Shown here piece after piece: positions 1 through 13,300 of a stretch of DNA of 64,000 nucleotides. Each line of letters opens with the position of its first letter. Position 1 is the first letter of the stretch. The notes beneath the pieces are model-generated. The model was not told where the DNA came from. It searched no databases and worked only from the letters and a program-made list of their open reading frames with translations. The translations under genes were made by a program, and so were the position numbers. The DNA is from Colius striatus (Eukaryota > Chordata > Aves > Coliiformes > Coliidae), in NCBI RefSeq assembly GCF_028858725.1, contig NC_084759.1, positions 140,906,671 through 140,970,670 of the forward strand, read 5' to 3'.

Positions 1-3000
1 TAATTGAATATGGTAGAAAGCAGAGTAACTGCTTCATACAGATCTTTTCCACTAATGTTCTGTAACAGTGATGAGAGAGTGTAAAGTACTTCTACAACAA
101 TGAAATTAATTAATAAATGTCTTTTCACATTTATGCCAATTAAAATGAGACAGTGATAGTTTTATCACCTGTTTTTATCTGCAGCATAATATATTAAGGT
201 GAGAAACAAGGGGAGGAAACCAAACTTAAAACTCCAAACCAAAACCAAGTCAAACAAACAAAACCCTGAATGAAAAAACAAACAAATAAAACCATAACTC
301 AAACCAAATGCAAATAATCAGAAGAGAAAGAATATCCATGTTGACCCTATTCTACTTTTATGAAGTGTATTTATGGAGAAAGGTGGAGTAGTGCTTCCTG
401 AGCTGATCCTGGCAATGTGGAGTCTGTCTTAGACTTTCCAAACAAAACTGGGCAGATGCTCTTTAAGGCACTTCTATGCTCTGTTTAGTTGCTTACATCT
501 TCTTTCAAAAATGTATGTTTAGTCTGACATTTCTCATGTTTGCTGTCATCCCAGAAGGCTGTGTTTTCTTTTTAAGGAAAATTTCATAACCATCCTTTCT
601 GCTGTTATAGAAGTTTATCTGATAGCTTGTGGGTAGAAGAGTTTAAAAATAGGACTTTTTTTACCCAAGAGATGTTTCAAATACTTTCAGGCTTGGGTAA
701 CTCGGTGATTTTAAACATCAGAACTGATGTGTAAGTTATCTTTAATCAGTAATGTGTTTTTGGAAGCTTTTTTTCAGAAGTGGGGCAGATTTTTAATATA
801 GCTACCTGTACACCTATGTGGAAGAATTTGTTTCAGAAATACTCCCACTGAGTTGTGAAGCTCTGGATTGCTTGGAATATTCAGTTGCTTTACAAGTTAT
901 ATAACAGTATGGGGATAAATGTAGAAAATAGTAAAGTATGCAACAGAATGAAGGAGGAGATGTTGATGCTTTTTGGAATATATGAAGCTTTTACCTAGGA
1001 CAAATATTTCCCAGTATGATGTCCTGTAACTGCCAGTCTCAAGATTTCAGCCTGTTCCATTTGCAGCACTTCATAATCTTGACACAAATGACAGAAATTA
1101 AGTAAGGACATGGTTAGTATCTGACTACATTCTGAAGTCCAGTAATTGTGGAAATCTGTAGTACATTGCAACAGAAGAGATAGTGGTTATGAGCTTAGTA
1201 GTTGAAGAAGTTACCCATTTGAAAGCTGTGTTTTGATCACAGTTTGAAGAGGAAACTGAAAACATTTGATATTCCACACTTTTATTATGTATCATAAAAA
1301 TACTAGTTCCTGATTGGTTGTTCTTTAATGATCAAAACATCATTCAATATCCAAGGTGGAACTGGAAGTACCAGTTTCTATAAAAAGTAGGCAGTGTTTG
1401 TATTGATATATTCCTCTGTTACTTTTAGGTGGAAATGTCCTTAGTTCAGCTTTGTGTTATTTGCATAATGGGAATCACCTATCTGACCCCTCCCAGTGAA
1501 AGGAGATGTTCCAGAGGGCTGCTATGTACAGAGGGCAAGGATCAGATACCACAATGAACAAACTATACAAAGTCTTATGTAATAGGGAAGATACCAGAAG
1601 CTTTCTTTCTAACAACATAAAAGGAATTACTGTTTGAATTATAACTGGATAATCACTCTTGAATACTAATTTCCAGTTTACTTAACAAAACAGAGTACTT
1701 CACTTAAAAAAGGGAGAAACCTTGTGAAACGAGGTCATGGTGATTTTAAAATGCAGTGTAGCTTCTCTTCTTTCCTTTCCTCTCTGCCAGTTCTTGGATA
1801 TGCCTCATCCCAGGTGGTAATTTGATGTAATATAACTTTAATAGCTTCCAGGACAAAATTTACACTTACAAAGTAATGTTATCTTTACCCAGATTATCCT
1901 TTAGTGCTCTTCAGCCTTCCCACGCTCAACTTCTTTTCAGAAAATGGAAATGAGGCCAGGCACTATATGATCGACCTGATCAAAATACTGGAGAGAGCTC
2001 AAACGTTTTAGATGGTACCAACAAAATGGAATATGATCAGTAACAGGTTACTGACTTAACAATATTCCAGAGTAATAGATACACCAATAATTCACAATAT
2101 AAATTTACAATATATTTTGATGGAGGGATTTTATATCTCTAGTATTAGAAACATGTTTGGGCAGCATTAAAAGTGAAATCTGTACAAATGTGAAGATTCT
2201 CTGCCAGAAAAGATGTAATAAGAAGAATCAAGCTTAGCAGTATTCCCTGGGGCTTGGATTGGGTTACCTAATACCTCCTCTCCCCTGTTTCTTTTCTCCA
2301 CCTACTAGCTACAACACTGGACTCTTTCCAGGAGTTAAAAATAGCTATATTCCTGGATTATTCTGTACCTCTACTATAACAACTTTTCTGTATTGTTTAA
2401 CCATATACTGAACTTTTAAATTGCATTACATAATACTGAGACTTCATGCATCCACGTATGAAAAACACTATTTATCAAACATAACTTTATACAAAAGTTG
2501 CAGATAAATTTTTGTTTTCAAAACCTAAGTCTAAACCACAGATGAACTTGAAATAAAAATGTTTAATTATGTTCACTTCTAGTTGCTTCTACTAAAAACA
2601 CGGAACAGATAACAAAGTTGACAGTGATTTCTAGGCCTTGCCCTACTGATGTCCTAGGAGGCAATATTTTGTCAATGTCTGTTTTGGCAATTCTAGAAGT
2701 CTTATTTTAACCAAAATAGGATGAGGATGGGAGGAGGCATTGCAGCACCCATAAAGTAAACATTTAAGTTACTAATTTCATTCAGTAGTCAGTCCAATTC
2801 ACTTTCATAATTATGAATTGAAGGGACTTCCACATTTACTGACGGTATCTGAGATATGCAGAATATAATGGTCGGGGGCGGAGGGTCTTGAGGACCTCTC
2901 TGCCTCATTGCAGAGGTTGCAGTAGATACCAGCACTGGAAGTAGTGTTGGTTCTTCAGTAGCTTTGTGCTGGATACTTCTGCATTAGAGGATATTTAGAT

Positions 3001-5291
3001 AAAATTGTTTTTGTCTGTACAGCTTAATCTCCCCATTTCTGTTTTATGTCCCCAATTTGCGAGGAAGAGTTGCCAGATTGGCTGTTTTGAGGACTGAGCC
3101 TTGACATGGTAGTAGAGCTCTTGAGCAGTTGTTGGCTTAGTGACAAAACTCTTTTTATTCTAGTAGGCTAGAAAGAGCTCCTGTTTTGCTCTACATCTGC
3201 TCTTTAGTTCCCTGGATTTTAAATGTCAGTTTAAGGACAGTTGTGTTGATCAACTTTAAACTGCATAAAACAGTTTTGAAGTGTTCAATTTGCACATCAA
3301 ACTCCAATAGCTTTGACTCAGTAGAGCATATTTTCTAGAAAGCTTAGTTAGTTCCTATTTATTGTTTTGATTGATAGATATGCATTACAGAAGAATTTCA
3401 GTAAGTCCATCTTCAGGTTCAACCCCATTTTGGATGCTCTGCACGGACACTCTAGATATATCTTGCTTACAAATTGACTTCATTTTTCTTATACTGTCTG
3501 CTTTGAATTCAGGGCTTTCATATTTAGCAGAAAATGTTATAGGTCAAACTGGAAATACAGACGTCAGAAAATTCAAGATTTTAAAACTTCATAATGCAGC
3601 TGAGTAGTTCAGGCTTCCAGAGGGTTTCTAGAATAGTAAGACAGAAAGTTGAGGCATTATATCAAAACACCACTGACATTTTATGACTATTAGGTATTTA
3701 CATGTGAATAAATGCATTCCTGTTTCTGTTTAAGCAGGTGTTATATTACTAACCCTTTTGGCTTTGAGGATGTGCGTATCAAAATTCAGTAGAACCTACT
3801 ATGATGTGTGCAGTTCTGCGGTATGTGATGTGAAGCTGTATGAACAAGCAGTGACAAGTATTTACCAGACCTGCTGGGCTGTTTCCCACAGTTTTCTGCA
3901 GACATTTCTTAATAGAGAAAATTTTTAAAGAGTGAGTGAGTCTAGATTTAAAACTTCTTCCTATCCCTTAAAAAAATCTGTTTAACACGCCTCTGTGGGT
4001 CAGTTTAGAGTTGCCATCTGCATGTTTTATGTATCTCTGCTCTGCAGTAAAAAAACTGTTGATAGTGACTAGATACTAATTTTGGAGTGGATTTCTTCTC
4101 TCAGAAGAAATCAGTTGTACTTATTTAAAGAGAGTATATTCATTGACTTACCATTTCAGTGTGTACAGCATCCAACAATGGGCCTCAGTACTAAGATTTC
4201 TGTTTTTCCATATACACAGTGCTGGGTGCAGGGAGCATCTCATAGAAGATGCTGTTGCTCAACCTGCTCATGTAAACCATGTAATCGTTATGCTTAAAAT
4301 CTGACATTTTTTAGTCCCTTTCTACTTTAAAGTGTTTTGTCTTTACTTAAAGTGAAGTTAAGAGTTAAGGGGTTGAAGTTGGGCATTCTGGATCCTGTTT
4401 CTGGCACCGCCTCTAGTCTGTTGTGAGATTGCCTTGCTGGTATTTAATCTCTTTTGTCTGGACTTGTACGACACTTGTACAGTACTTACCTGCTTCCAAA
4501 ATAAGTTTGATTTAATGTGCTAATACTTGTAAAACATTTTGAGGTCTTTGGATGAGAAGTGGAGCTGGAATAGAATGAGACAGTTAATGGAACTGAAGTG
4601 GGTGAGGGCGAAACTTCTGGGAAAACAATGAAAATCAATCTGACACTAACACAGATGAAAAATGAGTCCTAAGAATGCTGCTAGAACTCATTTGTCACCT
4701 TCTCTGTGCCTCAGCAATAATGTTTACTGAACTGCAATCACACTAAAGAAACCTTACCCAACAGATATTTCTTAGAAATTAATGACAATGGAATCAGGAC
4801 TTAAACATTTCTGTCTCAGAGCTCACTGCAGCACTTTTAAGCTCTCACAGAAAAGTTCTCTTTTTCTATCTCTGTCCTTTGACGTATACAAGATGCTGCT
4901 GTTTCTATAGAGAGTTGTTTTATGTGATGCAATTGTGTTCTCAATTGTGTTGAGGGTAGAAGTAAATGAGCTTGGAAAAGGCAAATGAAAACAAAACAAG
5001 TGCATCATTTCACATTATCATAAAAGCACAATATTTGAGAAATCCAGAATTAAGATTTCTCTGAGAAAAGTACCAATTTCCTTCCCCCTTTGGCACATGT
5101 TTCACAGTAGACACTTTTATTTAAATTTCTGTAATTCTACAAGGGCACAGCTGAGTCTGCAAAATACTGGACTTGTGTTTCACGAGAGATGACATTTAAC
5201 TAAGCTTGCAGTCTTATCAGACTTGGCTAAGAAAAGGAAGTCTGCAGGTACTACATAATTAATGAAAAATAAATTCTTGTAAAACAGGCAG

Positions 5292-5508
5292 CTAATTTGC
5301 CTCTGAGAAGAATTCACTTTTCTCAATTTCCCAGTTCTCTTCTGCATCTTCAGCAAGTGTTATGTCAGGGAGTGACCTTGGCAAGATTTCATCTAGTTCG
5401 TGAGAATAATGTGTAGATTTTACAGAACGAGGTAGTACCGGGCGAGAATCAAGATGGGATCCTCTCTCAAGAGAAGCTTTGTAAGCCCTCCAGTAGTTGC
5501 CAAAGTTG
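5292..5508 (-). other. possible antisense terminal coding exon, unidentified
   Basis: On the minus strand a TGTCCTGTTCCAG acceptor is followed by 72 codons and a TAG stop. The frame begins NFGNYWRAYKASLERG and ends in an acidic stretch (AEDAEENWEIEKSEF). Several CpG dinucleotides are kept here although the surrounding intron is CpG-poor, as often seen in coding exons. I do not recognise the protein, I find no partner exons upstream on the minus strand, and open frames of this length also occur by chance nearby. It may be a terminal exon of a nested antisense gene, a retrocopy remnant or chance. Confidence 0.25.
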
Positions 5509-8500
5509 CTGGAACAGGACACATTCATGCAGGCTAGGAGCAATTCAGTGTAGGAATGTTATCTCTGATCATGTGAATATCTTTTCAGGAGGCAGGCTGT
5601 GTCAAGGCTAAGATAAAGGACTCTGGCAGCTTTCATGCAACAGCTAAGCAGCCTGTCTTCTTAAGAAAAACATTTCCCTTCAAATGATCTATGTAATGTT
5701 CACGGACCACTGGCTCTTCCAAAGTAAAGAATCAGATTTTAAAATGTGTCCTATTTTGGATGTTGTTTGTAGGTTTTTAGCTGTCTTGTTAATTGCATGA
5801 GAAGCTAGTCTTGGCTTTCAGGTATCTCCCCTCTCTGACTAGTAACATGGCAATTTTTTTTTGGCTAATGCAAACTTATCATCCCCTCTCTCTTAGTTGT
5901 GACTGGTTGATGACTTTTGGGTCTGTGGGCCCAGACACACAAGCAAGAATGTCAGCTAAAGGATAATGAGTGCACTCTGGAGGTATCTCCCATCAGCAAG
6001 CTACAAAACAGATTGGGGAATACAACATAATGATTTAAGGGAGGCACCTTCCTCTCCAGAAGAACATTAGAGAATAACCTTTAGCATCTACAAGAACTGC
6101 CTTGAAAATAGACCTTGCCCATGCATGTAGCACCATATATATATGTCAGGAAAACTTCGAATTTCCTTATTTTCATTTATAGTTTCTTACTGTAGCTTCA
6201 AATGGTTGATATGAACCTTATAATATGAAGAAATTGTTCGTCCTCTGTTCATGTTACCAATGCCTGTATATCACACATACTTTCATTCTTTAAGTAGATT
6301 TGCGAACTGTAATGCTTTTCATTTTGACAGTTAGTGGCTTTGTGGTGCAGAAAGTTGGCTGTCGTTATCATTTCTCCTGTTTCACATTTGGTAACAAGCT
6401 TGACAATGGCTTTTCAGCAAGCCTTTTAGAAACAAAACCAATAGACCAAGTAGACCAAATGGTCCGTATAAAGCAAACTCCTAGAAATCCTTCGCTAAAG
6501 CTGTTTAAATAATTGAGTTTCTGTTGAGTTTCCTCTGATGTAGACCCATTTTTTTCTTTTCAAAGTAAGGTGGAAGGATGTGACCAATCCTACATTTCAA
6601 GTATATGGATATATAAATTAATTAGAGCAAGTTTCCTTACAGTTTCTTTGAGATTTTGAAGCACAGAGTGTGTATCAAGTGCATAGGACATCTTGACTTG
6701 ACCACATCCTTTTGCATTAAAGTTTAGGCAGATTTTCCATCATTTCATGTTTTGTAAGAGTTGCATTGAGTCACTCAGACCCACTTAATAGTTGTGCTGT
6801 GGTAGAATTGGTTTGATTCTCTAGGTACCAGTTATACTGCATCAGATCTTCATGGTGAGAAGGATGATGGTGAGATGTATTTTCAAAAACACATCTGAGA
6901 GATCATACATGTTCATTAAATGAATAAACAGAGGTCAGGGGTTTTTTTTCAGCCCTCTTTTACCTTAGAGTAATTGCTGCCAGTCTTTCTCTCAACCCTA
7001 GATATTGCAGCATTGAAACAAACCTCTTTTTTTTTAATTATTCTTTTTATTTTCATTGTTCTTTTCTGCTTGTAGACTTTGCAGCTATGTCAGGGTGTGC
7101 AGCAGAAGAGAACAAGTTGAAAACAGCTTGTGGAAAGATATTTCTGTTGAAATAGTTGAGCCTAACTGATGACTGTTGTATATAAAGAATTACAGTGGTG
7201 ATGATTTTAGTATATTCCTTCTTTGTTTTTCCTCACCTCGGTGTTACCCAGAGTCTTTTGGTTTTTTATTGTCAGGTAGAAGTGACAGAGCAATATTCCA
7301 AGTCAGTTCCCCTTTTACTGTGAATTCATGGTTAGAGAATGAAACACAGATTACAAAAATAGATTTGGCTGAGGTGGTATCACCATCTAGACAGAATTAA
7401 ATGAAACGTGAATCCCAGCTGAAAAGGCAGTCCAGTTTCACTGAACTTTGAAACTACTAACACAACATAAGGCTTAGCAGCAGGAAATGGTAGAGACTAC
7501 AGTATCCCTGGAAAGGGAAGGTAGTGTTCCTGCCTGCCACCTGAGCAAGCTTCTGTGGTTTATACCATAAAGAAGCCTTGTAGTTCCAGCCAAGGGCTCA
7601 GCAGCCACTTGCCCACATCACAGAAGGGTTCAATAATACTAAGCAAGAGAGAAAAAAAAGCCCTTCTGGCAGTTGTATTAATGAAATTTTATCTTTTTGG
7701 AGAGGGATTGGACATAAATACCATTAATTATGGAATGATCGACATAAAGACTAACATGGTGGTGAGTGAGTAATTGCTCTGAAAAGAAGACTATTAGGAA
7801 TAAACTGAGAGACTACAAAGGATGGAGAAAGAAAACTGTCTTGGAGGTCAAAACATTTGAAGATAGAGTAATTGTTGCCAATACTCATACTGAGTTAGGC
7901 TTTTCAAAGGAAGGGAAAGCAAACTGCTGTATTCCTTAAGCATCTTAAGTAAAAGCAAGGTAAGGGAAATCAGAAGTGGGTCCACAGTGAAGATGGGGCT
8001 GGCATAAAATGCAATTTTACATGTAGTCAGACAATCAAATGGATACTTGGGCTCCAATTTCAGTTGGAACAATGACATTAAGCGTGGGAGCAAAAGAAGT
8101 CGGTGTGTAGCAAGATTTGGAAATGGAAAATAACTCAGTGAAGCTGGAAACAAAATTTAAATTTTACTGTGAGTGAAAATAAAATGTGACCAAATAGTCT
8201 TTGCCTCAGAAGAGTAGAAGAATTATACAATGAAACTGTGAGCTTTGTGGCAACAGTCTGTGATTAAATCAAGCTCTAATGTTGATAGCTTAACTGTCTA
8301 ATTCAGGGCAATACTATATGGCCACTGGGTGACAGAAGTATGATCTGCAGATAAACAATTAAAAGGAAAAAAAAGTTTTTGTGATCTAAACAAGTACATG
8401 TCAGTGAATCTAAACAGCAGATAAAACACCTTCTTTGAAGGAATGACTAAACACTGCTAGTTCTACAAGTGAAGTCCTTTGGCCCTTTTGGAAGGTAAGT

Positions 8501-8509
8501 GATATGTAA

Positions 8510-9480
8510 CATGGATTCACCAAAGATTATACTAGACTAGTTTTACAGCTGCTATGGATGAAGTAACTGATTACCTCTGTAAGGGAAACATAGTGCATTT
8601 GAACAGTTTGGACTTCACTAAAGTGCTTGAAGGCTGCCACGTGGAAATAGTTATTTAAACTGGATAAAATGAAGGAGTAGTACATGAAGTGTCAAGTATC
8701 TAAGAAGTTGACTTAAATGAGAGATTAGAGGTTTTATTGAAAAGGAAAATAATGGGATTGAATGTCACCTACAGACTGTGGAGTTTCACAAAAAATTATC
8801 TGGGGACTGATCTTTGTAATACTTTCCCTATGGTTGCTGGCAAAAAACGAGTAAGAAAAAGGAAGAGGAAAAAATCTACTAATGAAATTCATCACTGAGG
8901 CAACATTTCAAACTCTCATCAATGCAGAGGAGGACAGGCTCTTCATACACTAAGAACTGCAAAATGTTGCAGACTGTAGTATAAAATAAAATTAAAAATA
9001 GAAATGTAATAGTAGAAAGTACCAGGTCATGCACTAAGATAGTGCTGAGAATTCTGGCTACCAACAAGGTGCTTATCAGTTGAAAGCAAAGAAGGAGAAA
9101 GATCTGAATATCAGTCAATAAATAAAAGCCACCAGTATTATGTGGGATATAAATAGGCAAGTGTGTTCTCAGCATGTATCAGATGAGAGATTTTTGGCAG
9201 GGTTGTTACTCTGATAAGGCCTCATCTGGTAAGCTGTGTTCAATTCTAATCACGCAGGTTCTGGAAAGATTAATCCAAACTGAGACAGGTGCAGAGACCT
9301 AGAGAATGATCAGCACACAGAAGAGCTTATCTCATGAGTGGAAAGTTTGGCCTGTTTAGCAAAACAAAACATAAGCTAGGAAAGACTGGGCTCTCTAAAT
9401 AGCAAGCTGAGTGAGGGTAAACAGTGTCAAGATATTTTAGCTAAAATACTAGAATTTTTAAAAGAAGTGGATGCATGCAG
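8510..9480 (+). mobile_element. ancient degraded CR1-like LINE fragment
   Basis: The stretch follows the order of the 3' part of CR1 ORF2 but is heavily mutated. First comes a remnant of the reverse-transcriptase segment (GGACTTCACTAAAGTGCTTGAAGG, cf. the 'DFSKAFD' region), then a counterpart of GGGACTGATC. Near 9217-9350 lies the 'aggcctcatctgg...tgtgttcaattct...' portion, and then 'ctcatgagtggaaagtttggcctgtttagc'. It carries stops in all frames and has no preserved 3' tail. Boundaries are approximate. Confidence 0.6.
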
Positions 9481-10164
9481 GTTGGAATTTTATTGAATGC
9501 CACAGTGAATGAAGGTCCCGTGTATTGTCCTCCAACTGCCTAGTTCATATGTCCTTGCAAATTTCTGGGATTCATGGGATTTATGCTTGGAAACATCTCT
9601 CCTAGATCTTATCCCTCTGGTTCATTTAATCACAAACTTAGATTAAAAAACAAATAAAATCTATAAAAAGATTTAAGACTTCCTCCAACTGAGCCTTTTT
9701 CATTCCCTTATCTTTAGGTATTAATAGCATTTTCTTGCTCCCTAACTCTGTAGACTAACCTTGACTGGTAACAGTTTTGATGTGCAGCAAGACAGCCCCA
9801 TAGCATTTCTACTATGTCTCATACAATATATCCATCTGTGGCCAGGTCTTCCTCAGTACTTACTACATAGAATTCATTGCAGCTCTAGTTTTTACAGATA
9901 AAATGTCCTCATTTCCTCTCTCAACTAGGACATTTAACATTCTTTTTAACACCTATTAGCCAAAGGCACTAAGATTCCCTTTTGCAGTCTGGCTCCCCAG
10001 CAGGTTCTGCCAGTAGTAGCGAACAGGATACTAACATAAGGTATTCTCTCGCTTTATTTACCCCCCTCTGCCTCATGCCCTTTTTTCCCCAATTGCTCAG
10101 TTTTCTTAAAAAGCCACAGCTCTGACTGTTGCATTTATTGTTTATTCACTGGATTATTCTTTAG

Positions 10165-10360
10165 GTTCTAATGTAAATGGACTGGAAGAGCCCAGCCTCG
10201 CTAAGCGACTGCGTGGCACACCGGAACGGATTGAGCTGGAGAACTACCGACTGTCACTGCAGCGGGAGGAAGAACTGGAAGAGGTTCCCGAGGAGACCCT
10301 AGCAGAACATAACCTAAGCAGTGTGTTGGACAAAGGAACAGAAGAGGATGTGCCCAGCAG
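10165..10360 (+). CDS. MICAL3: MICAL3 exon: linker after the LIM domain
   Basis: This is a 196-nt coding exon between a TTCTTTAG acceptor and a CAG|GTTAGC donor. It starts with two bases that complete a codon from upstream and ends with two bases of a serine codon finished by the exon at 14936. The translation contains NVNGLEEPSLAKRLRGTPER and then an acidic segment (EELEEVPEETLAEHNL). This matches the MICAL3 linker just C-terminal to the LIM domain. MICAL3 is a cytoplasmic flavin monooxygenase that oxidises actin and works with Rab8 and ELKS in vesicle docking. This part is presumed disordered. It is the first exon of the gene in the window. Confidence 0.93.
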
Positions 10361-13300
10361 GTTAGCATACATTGTCCATAAGCTTTTTTATACTCATCCC
10401 AACAGACTTTTTTCTTGCTTTTCCTTTATCTTCTTAAAACATATTATTGACCAAGTTGCCCTTTCTAAGGTTGTTGAAAACGTTCTGCATGCGTACACAA
10501 GTATTTTATCTTGTAGCTTCTGTTCTTCTAAATAGTTTACTACTGTTCTTAGAAGACACCTGTAGTACCATAACACCATGAAAGGGATTTTTTATAATTG
10601 TTTCAAGGACAAAGGAGTCTTTAGTGCAAACAGAACATGCATTCAAATGGGAGGGCATTCCAAAGTTAACTTATATTCTGTATGTTTTGCATTACAACTC
10701 AAAACGCTTTTGGTTTAAAGGTTCAAGTTTGATGCACATGGCTGAATGCTGATGCAATGCCTGAGAGATATTACTTTGAAGCAGTAGTTATGGCTGTTGA
10801 AAAACATGTTATACCTTCACAAATGTACCTTTATCTGCAAAATGATGTATAAGCACACCACAATCTAAATACGGAGGTAGGACTGCTGAAAATAGTTGTT
10901 AAAAGAATCATTGAGAGAAAATACTTGATTAAGAATGCTTGTGAACTTTATAGTCAATCACATATTTTTTGCAGAGTTTCAGTCCCGTAATATGGTTTTA
11001 AATATCTTATTTTTTTGTAGAAATAACCCTTACCTTTCAGCTCAGTCTGTCCAGTATTCTTCTTGAAATAAACTGAGAAAACATTGTAACTGCTTTCCTG
11101 AGACTGAGATCCTACAAATGTATTGTATGTACAGGTTACCTACAGGTATAGGGCTGCGTAAGGAGTTCCTTACTACATGATAAATTGATTTAATCAATGT
11201 GGTGAAGAAGGCAGGAATAAAAATTGTTCATTAAAATGTTTACAAGATTAATGTAGTACAGAATCTGTCATGTATTTATCTGATAAATTTGAAGGTACAG
11301 CATCTGGAAAGGAGTAACTTTTAGTAGCCTGAACTTGGCCTTGACAGTATATATCTGTGTGGACTCATGAAGGTGTGGCTTTCATATAAATACCTGGCAG
11401 TTACTAGTATCTTGTACAACTGTTTCCTCTACAACCTAAAAAATACTTTTTGATTAAATTCTTGACATAGTAATTTCTTTATGTGGTACTGTTACAACAT
11501 TTTATATAGTTGAGATCTTATCTAGTGCTCTGATTGAATATTCTTAGGGCTATTTGTGGCAATTGCGGACTCTATTTGCTTCACTTATTCTTCCTTTAGC
11601 TCCTAATTCAGACCTAGAAATTGTGATTACATAGGTGTTAATGCTATGGAGGAGTTTTTAGTCCTCTGTGTTTCTAGCTCTAAATCAAAATTTACTAGTA
11701 TGGACTGTTATTATGATTGGCCTTGATTTCGGTAAATCAGAACACAATGGGCCTGCACAGTAAACGTCAGAAGACTCCAAAAGGAGAATGTTAGTTAAAA
11801 AAAGTGGAATCTTGGCATTTTGGCATGAAGCTGTTGGTCGTCTCCAAGAGGTATTGTGTGAGATTGTGGAGACGAATGGCAGTACGCTATTAGGTTAGTG
11901 CGTTAGCACGCTTCCTCTCATAGAGTGTTACATTTAGCTCCCTTTCTTTTCCATACATCCCTGTAACCTGTATTAAGCTGAGTATTTCTGTCTGTAACAG
12001 ACTGAACTGTATAATTCTAAGTGCAAAAAGTGTTGTTTAGTGGGCATCTCACATTCTATGATAGAGAGGAAAGGGAAAATACATGAAATTCCCTGTCAGT
12101 TTGACCTGGAAAAGTTTCTATCCCAAATCTAAATATGACAAGCAATTTACTCAGAGCCTTGATAGGGCTGTACAGCCCAGACATCAGAGAGAGAATTTTC
12201 TAGATGGCATGGCTATTTTTCAGCTCTACCCACTCCATGATATGTCACAGGAAAACAGAAACAAACAAACAAAACAAAAAAACCCCCAAAAAGTCTGATG
12301 GCTTTTTCAGCAGCAGAAGAAAAAAGTTTAATTCCTGCGACAAGCAAACCAAAGCCCCAATTTAATCATCTTCACTGTCATAGCGCAGTGCCTCAGGGTT
12401 AGTGGCAGGCAGAGGAGTTAGAGAACTGTTTGTTCCTTCCATGGTCTTATGGAGTGATGGATTGGGCTTCAAGGTGCATTGAGGTGTTAGCTCTAAATCA
12501 AGCAGAGACCACACATAATGGTGCACAGCTTCCCATCACACAACACAGTTACGAGTATGTTTTTTCAAAAGGAAGTTAATCTTATTCAAACTTCAACAAC
12601 AACAAAAATATAACTTAGGCAACCAAACCCAGACTACACAGTTTTGAGGGACACGAAACTCTTTAGATGTGTTATTTATTGCCTTTAATTTGCAGTAACA
12701 TCCAGTATGTCATCTGCCATTTTGGCCTTTTTAAGGAGTGTCATAGGACAAAAGAAGAGGTAAATTTCCACGGTGTAGGTTTTGGTTCCTTTCCTTAGCA
12801 CTACATCTATGTAGGTACACTTTTTCAATTAGATATTGAACTGTTCATGCAAATTCTGTAAAGAAGCCTGCTTAGATCTTTAATATCTCCTTTATATGGA
12901 AAAACAAAAGTTTCAACTGTTAAATTAATTCTTGAGGCACAGACCTGCAGAAAGGAATGCCCACTGCACCAGGCTATGTCACTGCTGTCTTTCAGCATCT
13001 CCTGTCTCAGTATTCAAAGGTCAAACAAAACCCAAGTTATAAATAAAAGCAAAGTGAGCTACGTTGTAAAGAATTTATGTCGTCAATATTACATGCGATA
13101 AGCTGACTGGTTAAAGAGCAGCAGCTTGTCCTGTTCAGTAATCATAGCAATGGTTGAGCAGTAGTAAACCTTACTGACAGCAAAAGAAGCATAGGAAAAC
13201 CCCAGCATGCAGCACCTGTCAGGTTTCATTTCCATACCAAAGGATGGGAAAGTTAATCAGGGAGGAGGGGAACATCACTCTTCGACAACATGGGTGTAAA

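Larger units (their letters stand above)
1..10164 (+). other. MICAL3: MICAL3 intron (3' part)
   Basis: No MICAL3 coding exon is visible here. In particular there is no LIM-type cysteine/histidine pattern, which should lie in the exons immediately upstream of the first exon seen. The interval ends in a TTCTTTAG acceptor at 10164. Contents I can name are a degraded CR1 around 8510-9480 and a minus-strand open frame at 5292-5508, listed separately. The rest is AT-rich, CpG-poor sequence in which I see nothing supportable. Confidence 0.75.

Noticed and set aside
7848..8153. Minus-strand frame of 101 codons
   Set aside because: Its Leu/Phe/Ser-rich composition is typical of the reverse strand of purine-rich sequence. 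There are no splice sites or motifs, and a degraded CR1 lies close by.
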